Part shown: positions 1 to 9,400 of the stretch, in pieces
How positions within the stretch are numbered: the first letter of the stretch is position 1
Layout: every line of letters starts with the position of its first letter
Assembly: GCA_008931825.1 (NCBI GenBank)
Contig: QXVZ01029270.1
Coordinates: 1 to 27,658 of the forward strand
Origin: Phallusia fumigata
Taxonomy: Eukaryota; Chordata; Ascidiacea; Phlebobranchia; Ascidiidae
Reading direction: 5' to 3'
Length of the DNA stretch: 27,658 bases
Program-made: the position numbers and the translations under genes
Notes under the pieces: generated by a model
Seen by the model: only the letters and a program-made list of their open reading frames with translations
What the model was told of the DNA's origin: nothing
Databases searched by the model: none

Positions 1-261
1 TATAAAATCTTTTCAAGCAGTGTTTAATTGTCCTGCACTGGGAATACGCTTCTTAATGGATACTTTTATAGTATTTATGTGCATTTTTAGATTTGTTAGC
101 GATTCCACTACACAGGAAATTCTTAAGCTGAATGTAAAACGATCTCTGCTAAAGATAAGGTACTGTCAATTGAAATCAGATATAGTGTATTATTAGGTTT
201 TTGGACGACTAAAAATAAGGAATTGTAGAACAAATAGTCTAAACCAACCAATTTATATCAG

Positions 262-445
262 AAATGAGGAAGCAAGTGATTTTGTGCACTTGAAGCTGAT
301 GGGTGTTTGGAACGCTTTTGTTGATCGGCTGACTGCCAAGGAAAAAGAGCTAAATAATGAGATTCAAGAGCAAGTGCAAAAGCTTTGTAGGGAAGCGGAT
401 ATACAAAGGGAAAGAATGAAGGAAGTTGCAACAAAAGCTGCAAAT
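262..445 (+). CDS. Exon 1 (in window): coiled-coil start
   Basis: The exon opens after an AG at 260-261, with one base finishing an upstream codon, and ends at GTAAGA (446). It encodes 61 residues rich in Lys, Glu and Gln with leucines at heptad-like spacing (LTAKEKELNNEIQEQVQKL). No credible initiator ATG is seen, so earlier exons lie outside the window. The acceptor has a weak pyrimidine tract, so the exact 5' edge is less sure than the frame. Confidence 0.65.
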
Positions 446-3400
446 GTAAGAAAAACTTTTCGTTAATAATCATTTATACCTTTTGTGTCACATAAAACTG
501 TCATTGCCTTTTACTAAAAGTCTGTTTTTTTTTAACAGGATTGTGAAGCCCTGTTAGGCAAATTATCTGCAAAAAATCGATCTGTCTCAGAAGAGAAGTT
601 AAGAGAAGAAAAGTATCAGTTTGAAAAGGTATTTCAACCGGTAATCCTAATGTACATGGCTTGGTAGTTTATATAACTGCTTATTATGTTAGCGTAGTAT
701 ATGTGCATGTTTTTCCACCAAGGTTTTAAATCACAAAATGTTCCAATGGACTACCAGACTAACTTGCTAAAACCTGCACGTTGATTTTGGAGAAAAAACG
801 AATGACAATGTATATATAGTCAATTACATATGTGTAGATTTTGGTCCTAACTGAGTGTTTCATTTCTGCAGTTGTGTGAACTGAAAAAGGAAACAGAGAC
901 GATTCTGGAGAGTTCATTGCAGAGCATCGGACCTTATGTGGAGATTGATTTGAGTGAAATTCAGGAGCATGGACTAAAATGGATTAATGACATCAAACTG
1001 CAAGAGATCAAATTTCATGCTGCTGGTAAATTTCATGCTTTATCCGGCAGGACTATTTAAAACTAAATAGTGTACCTTGGTACTATTTTGTGAACAATAG
1101 CTAAACACACAAACATTATTTGTACGTCATGTAGCAAATGAAACGTTAATGAGTTCTTAAAAAATGTGCATTAAGCTGTTCACTAAAACTTTATTTGCGA
1201 AGGTTCCTAAAAGAGCTGGTGCTAATTTTAACATTGCATTGGTGAAAGCCACTAAAACTAATTTCGCTTTTTTTGCTTCCTAACTGCTGTTTGTAAATGG
1301 AAATTCTAATGCACACTTTGTTACCATCGTTTTGTACCATTTTAAATATGCTTTGCAAAGTAGTTTAAACAAACACAGTTTTTTGCAGTTGGCAGTAGCA
1401 ATTTCAAAATTATTTTTCTATTTCCAGATACTTTACAAACTAATGATGAAATCATGAATGAATTTACTAATGAATTGAGTTATCAAGCAGAATATGTTGT
1501 CCCCAGCTCTTTTGTGAGCCAAACAATGTTAAATCCTCGACAAAATTCGATTTCTATTCCTCATCCCACTGTGGCTAAACATGGTAATTGGGTCTGCCAT
1601 GCAATGGAATATTATCTCCTGTAAGTGTCTTTTTAATTTAAAAGACTTGACTATTTTTTCTCCAAAATTAGGTTTTTGTAGTATATATGTTGCTGGCATT
1701 TTATTGTTCAGATCAGAGCTTCCCAAACTAGATGTCCTGACCTTTGAGGGGGTCATGCAACAGGTTTTGTGAATCACTAGTTCACCAGTTTTCCACAAAT
1801 GGTTCATTATTGCCATCTTTTTGAGCATTTGCCATGGTTTAATGTTTTGAGTTTTCTAACATTGTCATGTTGAAACTGCACAACATAATTTTTTATTTAA
1901 TTTTGCTTTCTGGTAGTACTCTTTCAACAAAATGGTATGTTTTAAACAGCAAGGTTGGCAGAAAAAGTATAGAAATAAAAAATGGGTTGCAGACCAGACA
2001 ACTCTTTGTAACATATACCTTTTATATATGTACATGACATTTTTTACCGTACAATTTTACAGTTTTGATGATCTATTTGTGCACTAACTTTTTTCCAACC
2101 TCTTTGCTGTTTGCAAAAATGATCTAATTTAGTAATTTGTTTTGGTAAAATTGCAACACAAACTTATCAAATGGCTGACTCTTTTCCATCACAGGCAAGC
2201 ATTGGAACAGAAGTCGTTGAAACCAATTCCTGAATCTGATCTTTCGCAATGTGCTCAAAACTTAACATTAATTGCTGTGAAGTACAGAGAGCAGACTAAA
2301 ATGCAGAGATGCTTCATCACCTTGCCCTATGGTGATGGAAGGTCAAAACAGAGAAGACGAAAGGTGTGAAGTTTTTAAATAGACACAGTTGTTTGTAAAA
2401 TATTCAATACCTGTTTATTTGTTAAACATCATGCAAAAATCATTTTGGTTTGTTGTGCCAGCAACAAAATATAATGTTATTTGTCTTAAACTTGCATATC
2501 TATAGTGTAAAATAGATGCTACTTCCAGGTGTTATACTTAGAGTTTTGGTTTAGTTGACATATCGTGACTTGGCTGCAACAATAGTCAAGTGGTTGAATT
2601 AGAACCAATAGGCCACAGAGCAGTTTACAAATGGGCCATGCTGTCAGGTGAAAATACTAGAATTCCACTTATCATTCCCCAGAATTACAAAAGTGGTTGG
2701 TCGTGTTAAACAGCAAGTGTACATTGGAATAATTTGGTTAACACAATGCATGTTTGTGTCNTGAAAATACTAGAATTCCACTTATCATTCCCCAGAATTA
2801 CAAAAGTGGTTGGTCGTGTTAAACAGCAAGTGTACATTGGAATAATTTGGTTAACACAATGCATGTTTGTGTCACTACAAGCCAAAAAAACGAGCAGTCT
2901 ACCATGCCTTTGAGACGGTGGGCCACAATACATTTTCAAAATATTTTCCGGGCCCCAAAAGAAAAAGGTTGGGTTAAACCAAATAAAGCAAACTTTGACC
3001 AAAGGCAAAAAACAAAAAAAATGAATCAAACGTGACCGAAATAAAGCTGCCAGCTAATAGTGAACTCGTTTTTCGCATATTACCACATTCACTAAGGATG
3101 AAAATTAAAACAAATCTTGGTATCGCAGCCTGATTTGTAAATGGTTTTGTGTTGGACTTTTTTATCAGGACCTTGATGTGCAGCTTCATCTTGTTGACAC
3201 TTGGGAAAGTACTGCGTTAAAACCTATCCCAGCTAGTAAATTAATGTTCTTTTCTCTGGACGAACAAACTGAGTTTCATCCCCATATGGTAAGAAACATC
3301 GTAATGATCAGGTATTTCAAAAAGTTATAATGACTAGAAACCTTCTTTCGCTAAGATGGCTTAATGGTTAGCACAACACCAGTTTGGTTCTAATCTTTTT

Positions 3401-6400
3401 TCGACTCTTCCCTAAGCGAAAAGCTGAGTGGCATCATTCAAAACCCAGTGGTACCAGATGGGCTGAACCAAATTAAGTTGGGTGTATTGATTTAACTTAG
3501 TTGTAATAAGGGGATAACTTGGTGCCTGTGTGGGTTACACACTTAAGCTTTCCCTAAGCGTCTAAGGACAAACACAAACAAGCAAATAATAATCTAACAA
3601 ATGTTACAATTTTGGCTACTGCTTGATTTTTAGTGCATACAAGTGGTATTTAAAATGGAAGATGAACAACCGGACAAAGTAAAAGAATGGACACCTCAAG
3701 TTCGCAAAAAATTAAATAAGCTGCTGGACAGCAAGATGGACATGAAAGTCAATTTGCAAAAATGGGTGAGTAGATTTTTTTTGGCCTTTGATTTTCATAC
3801 ATTTACTGCACCTTACATTTTTTATTTAGTGCAAAAAGTGCTCAAATACAGTTGTATGTCATATTTTTGCTTAAACAGTTTTCTTTCTGCAGCTACCAGT
3901 GCAAATCACTGACGCTTTTCTAACCTGGCTGGCTGTGATAAAAGTAGGTGATGTCAATCTACAATCCCTGTTCACCGAAGGTAATGTGTTTTCCGGGGTA
4001 AAGTTTACAGCCATATTTCTTAGCAACAACAAATAAAACCATGTGTAGTTAGTTCTCGTGTAGAATAAGCAAAAAATAGTTTTTTCCGTTCAACGAGATT
4101 TTAAACAAACCACGTCGTCTGCTGTGTCTGCTTCACGGTTTTATGAATCAACCGCAGGTATTTCGGGATTGATTTTCCGGGGAATCACCGCCTGGTGTTG
4201 TTGGTGAAATAGCTTTTTAACTTCGTATCTTGGCTTGAGTTGGATAGCTTAGAGGCAAATGAAACGAAAAATTTTACCAGTTGGACCTGGGAGATGTTTC
4301 TAGACAGGAATTGTAAACTTTTCGGAAAGGATTTTTTTGTTGCAGTAAACTTCCTGCAGCTTTACTAAAATTTGTCGGGAATTGCTTTACCTCTACTTTA
4401 CATAGCGCGGTTCAGAATTGTGCTGTCATAAGTGTTTTGTTCGCAGCGCACTTATTGGAATCTTTTTTTTAGTAATAGTCNTTGACCAAAGGCAAAAAAC
4501 AAAAAAAATGAGTCAAACATGACCGAAATAAAGCTGCCAGCTAATAGTGAACTCGTTCTTAGCATATCACCACATTCAGTAGGGATAACAATTAAAACAA
4601 ATCTTGGTATCGCAGCCTGATTTGTAACTGGTCTTGTATTGGACTTTTTTTATCAGGACCTTGATGTGCAGCTTCATCTTGTTGACACTTGGGAAAGTAC
4701 TGCGTTAAAACCCATCCCAGCTAGTAAATTAATGTTCTTTTCTCTGGACGAACAAACTGAGTTTCATCCCCATATGGTAAGAAAAATCGTAATGATCAGG
4801 TATTTCTAAAAATTATAATAAGTAGAAACCTTTTTGTGCCAAAATGGCTTAATGGTTAGCACAACACCTGGTTAATGATTCCAATTTTTTTTGACTTTTG
4901 CCTCAGCAAAAAGCTTGAGTGGCATCATTCAGAACCCAGTGGTACCAGATGGGCTGAACCAAAAAGTTGAGTTGAGTTTAATGATTGCAAAGGGGATAAC
5001 TTGGTGCCTGTGTGCGTTACTTAAGCTTTCCTTAACCCTCTAAGGACAAACACAAACGAGTAAATAATAATCTAACAAATGTTACAGTTTTGGCTACTGC
5101 TTGATTTTTAGTGCATACAAGTGGTATTTAAAATGGAAGAGGAACAACCGGACAAAGTAAGAGAATGGACACCTCAAGTTCGCAAAAAATTAAATAAGCT
5201 ACTGGACAGCAAGACAGACATGAAAGTCAATTTGCAAAAATGGGTGAGTAGATGCCTTACTTTTTTTATTTAGTGCTAAAATACAGTTGTATGTCATATT
5301 TTTGCTTAAACAGTTTTCTTTCTGCAGCTACCAGTGCAAGTCACTGACGCTTTTCTAACCTGGCTGGCTGTGATAAAAGTAGGTGATGTCAATCTACAAT
5401 CCCTGTTTACCGAAGGTAATGTGTTTTTTGGGGTAAAGTTTACAGCCATATTTCTTAGCAACAACAAATAAAACCATGTGTAGTTAGTTCTCCGGTAGAA
5501 TGAGCAAAAAATAGCTTTTCCCGTTCAACGACATTTTAAACAAAACGCGTCGTCTGCTGTTTCTGCTTCACGGTTATGAATCAACCGCAGGTATTTCGGG
5601 ATTGATTTTCCGGGGAATCACCGCCTGGTGTTGTTGGTGAAATAGCTTTTTAACTTCGTATCTTGGCTTGAGTTGCATAGCTTAGAGGCAAATGAAACGT
5701 ACATAGGCCTAAAAAACTCAGTTTACGAAAAATTTTACCAGTTGGACCAGGGAGATGTTTCTAGACAGGAATTGTAAACTTTTCGGAAAGGATTTTTTTG
5801 TTGCAGTAAACTTCCTGCAGCTTTACTAAAATTTGTCGGGAATTGCTTTACCTCTACTTTACATAGCGCTGTTCAGAATTGTGCTGTCATAAGTGTTTTG
5901 TTCGCAGCGCACTTATTGGAATCTTTTTTTTAGTAATAGTCACGCAGTTGACAAGAATCACCATATGATTAACGTCCGCTGCTTTTTTATTTATTCGGTT
6001 TGATGCGAGATATACAAAGTCAATTCACAGTATTTTAACTACTTTTTGTTGTAGTTATTTTGCACGGCATATATATACATAACAATAAGCTGTAGGAAGC
6101 GTATAAAGTTACTACATGGCAAAGGAAAATCTACAGGGTTTTTATCAAAATAAAGGTGTTTTTAGGGCATTTCAGGTTTTAATTAAACCATCCTTGGGTC
6201 AATTTGCAGGTTTTTTATAATTTCCGATTCCTTTTCTTACAGAAGGAGAAACCGAAAAGCCGAAGGTGAGAAAATTATAAACTTGTCTCAAAACTTGATT
6301 GTCCAAATTTTGTCATGTTTTGAATTTAAAACTTAAATTTACGTCAGATAATGCCCGCTGTGGCGTTTCGATCGAACAAGGTTTTCAAGTGTATCCTTTT

Positions 6401-9400
6401 CGGCCCGAAAAAGTGTTAAAAAAACCAACATTATGAATTAAACAGACCAACTTGTATTTGCGAAAAATTTCCATATTTGGACAATTTAAAAAAAACGTTT
6501 TTATTAACCACCAAAAAAAACAAAACCGGCAAAAATGCACCAGTAGCAACTTAGAAAACAACAATAATAATTTATTTGACCGAATTAAATCACTTTGTAG
6601 GTCGAAGCGTCTTGGGTTGTTTATTTTTTTCCGTCGCACATCGGGATTAAGATGTGCGGGGAGAAGGCATGCCTGGGCGTGCCCAAACACCGCCCGTCAG
6701 TTCGTTTCAAATGGTGTTATGGGCGTCGACTGCACAGCGCAACATGCATTTCACAGAATAGGTGCCGTGCAGAAGAACCTACCAAATAACATGCGATAAT
6801 ATTAGCAAAGCAACTGGCTCGTTAGAGCAGTATTGGTTTTGCAAGAATAGATTATGAAACGAGTCACAGCGTTCGACAGTCGATGTAAGGACTTTACTAA
6901 ATGTGCATAATTGTGTGTAATGACAAAAATATTTGGTGCCCACCCCTTATATCGGTATTCAGACAATTTTTTCGTTGCTAGCATTTGGAACCGCTAAATG
7001 TTAATACCATAGCACAGCGCCAGGGGGTGAAAACTTGTGTTTTAAGAGGAAGGAAATAAAATAAATTTGAGGCAGAATGACAACCAACGCACAAACTCAC
7101 CTTATCTGTGTGTTAACAACGATCTTTGTGCACAGTTATGTCAAGACGTGCGAGTTTTGCGCGGCGACAACATTCCAATTGTTAGAGAAACTATTGGGCC
7201 GCCGGAGGAAAAGATCAAAGATCATCCGCTGGAAAACAAGGAAGCGTCGTCTTTGGATGTAGAGAAAAAAGGAGATGTCCCATGCGAAGTCGTCTGTGGA
7301 GTATTAGTGGATTTATCAGATGAAGTATGTGGTTCTTCCTCTGCTGCTGTTGATGGAAGCCTGGGGGATAAAGTATGTCCTGGTGATTGTGGAGCAGACA
7401 ACTTGGTGGCTGTTAAGGAAGAGATGGTTGGAGGGATTAAGGGGGTAGTTGTAAAAGATCTTGAGTTTGTGCAAGCCAAAGTAAACAATGAACAAGGTCC
7501 TTTGCAGGTAAAGCAATTGTATAAAGATGCATGGTAGAAAAGGGAATAATATTTTGACAACTTTTTTAGACTACAGCAGTACAATCAGCTTCAATGGAAG
7601 AAAGGAAAGAACATCTTGTCAATGGTTGGTATATTGATTTTAGCAAAAAAATGTAACATAACTTTGAATCCTGATAAAATGTGTGTGTTATTTTCTGTGA
7701 ATTGGCGAGTCTGGTTTTGTGTCTGCAGGAAAACTTAGGTAATATGCTTTCAGTTCAACGTGAGCTCAAGAAGATTTTGTTAGCCAAAGACGACAAACAG
7801 TCTTTACTAGATGACAACACTGACAATAATAATGCTGAGATGCAAGGTAAGTTCAAACCTAATTCGTTTGCTGCATCTGTTGACTAAACTTATATATTTG
7901 CCGCTTCCGCATTAAAACAAATCTTTATTCAACGAATAGCAGCAAACCAGTTTGTTATTAATGTCTTGTCTGTAATGAAAGGGAAAATTAAACATTCGTT
8001 GACAATTCAGAGTTGGCACACGCTATGCAACCGACCCTGAAACCTGCCACAGATTGCAATAACAATTCTTCCAGCGACGCAGAGAAAAATCAGGGGAGGC
8101 CTGACAACGATAGAAACTCGGTAAGTCTTTTCAGATAAATGTTTAGACCGCGGGTGGGCAACTATTTTTACCATAGGATCACATTAGAAACACAAAATAT
8201 TGTGGAGGTCAAATTCTTGATTCTGCATAACTTTAATCGTAGTTTTTAACCAAAAGGAGTAAATACCATTCTGTTGACAAGCTGGTAAGAGTTTATGTTA
8301 TGGTTAAGCAATAAAAAAAGTGAGATTGCTTTGAAAAAGTGGCATTTCTTTGGTTAAAATTGCTTTTCGTAATTCCAAATCTGCCTACACAGGCGGGCCA
8401 TAGTCACCCAAGGGGTCGTATGTGGCCCAGGGGTCATACAATGCCCAGATCTGGTTTAGAATGTTAAAATGAACGTTAGTGTATCCACTGTCTATAAAGA
8501 ACCTGTAGCCAATATACCCGTTAAATTTCGGGTTTAGTTTATCTCAATTTTAACCAAAACTTCACGGCTTTCCAGGGAAGCGATTTAACACCCCCAGACG
8601 ACGAGGAAACAAACTCAGCCGCAGGCATGACTGGCGATCTCGACGAATACACACCCGAATGTTCAAGCCTCTGTGTCGCCGACAACCAGCACATAGGGGG
8701 AGCCTGGAAACCGGCGACCCCCAAACAACACCACGCTCTAAGCGTCAACGCCAACCAGTTCCAAATGCCCCGACAGCAAGACCACATGCCTGTTGCCGGC
8801 ATGGCTATAGTTGCTCCGTTAGGCCCGAGTGCGTATTCAGCGCCATCTGGTGTTGGAAACGGCCTGCAGTTTGCTGTGCCGGTTGTTCGCCTTCCGGCCG
8901 AGGTGTGGGCGCAGGGAATCGAATGGACGTCGAGCGAGCGTGGGTCACTGCGTTACGTCACACTTATATTGTTTGGTGAAAACTCCACTGAATTTCTCAA
9001 TTCCGGAATGTGAGTGCGATTTTGTTTTTAGACGTTGATAGCGATAGGATTTCGAGGTTTGCAGTGATGAGGTGAAAGAGTTGAACTAAAACTGATGTGA
9101 ATGGACTTCAACATATGGAGCTTTAGCGTTGTTTCTAGATAACTAGATATCAGTTTCAATAATACAACCGGGGTTGTGGAGTCAGATAAAAATTTCCCGA
9201 CTCCGACTCCACTTTTCAAAAAATATCTGACTCCACTTGATCTAAGCAATCTGTCCCAGAGAAAATCGAATTCAAGATAATAAAAAAACGAAAAAGCGAC
9301 TCCGACTTCACAACCCCCTCGAATACAACAAACCGAAATATTTGCCGTTGCATTTTGTTGTGGAAACTTGTTTCAAGAGTTTTGCAGACAACATTAGTTT

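Larger units (their letters stand above)
2995..5941. repeat. Diverged ~1.47-kb duplication across the N at 4481 (probable haplotype duplication)
   Basis: Copy 1 (2995-4480) begins TTGACCAAAGGC and ends AGTAATAGTC; copy 2 (4482-5941) begins and ends the same way and starts immediately after the N. The copies differ by scattered substitutions, a 28-bp insertion in copy 2 near 5699 and a shorter intron between exons 7 and 8 in copy 2. Each copy holds exons 6, 7 and 8 and a SINE. Exon 8 ends in phase 1 while exon 6 begins in phase 0, so copy 1 spliced into copy 2 gives an early stop. Two alleles laid in tandem is the simplest reading. Confidence 0.85.

Noticed and set aside
2995-5941. A true internal exon duplication of the Tudor-like region
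   Set aside because: Serial use of both copies breaks the frame, and the boundary falls exactly on an N.
6452-6799. 115-codon open stretch on plus in the intron after the microexon
   Set aside because: It starts at a non-ATG codon, has poly-Asn and poly-Lys runs from simple sequence and no good splice pair; using it as an exon breaks the chain.
7076-7135. Upstream extension of exon 10 from the AG at 7074-7075
   Set aside because: The frame is open, but the acceptor follows a purine-rich tract; the AG at 7134-7135 has a better branch and pyrimidine context.
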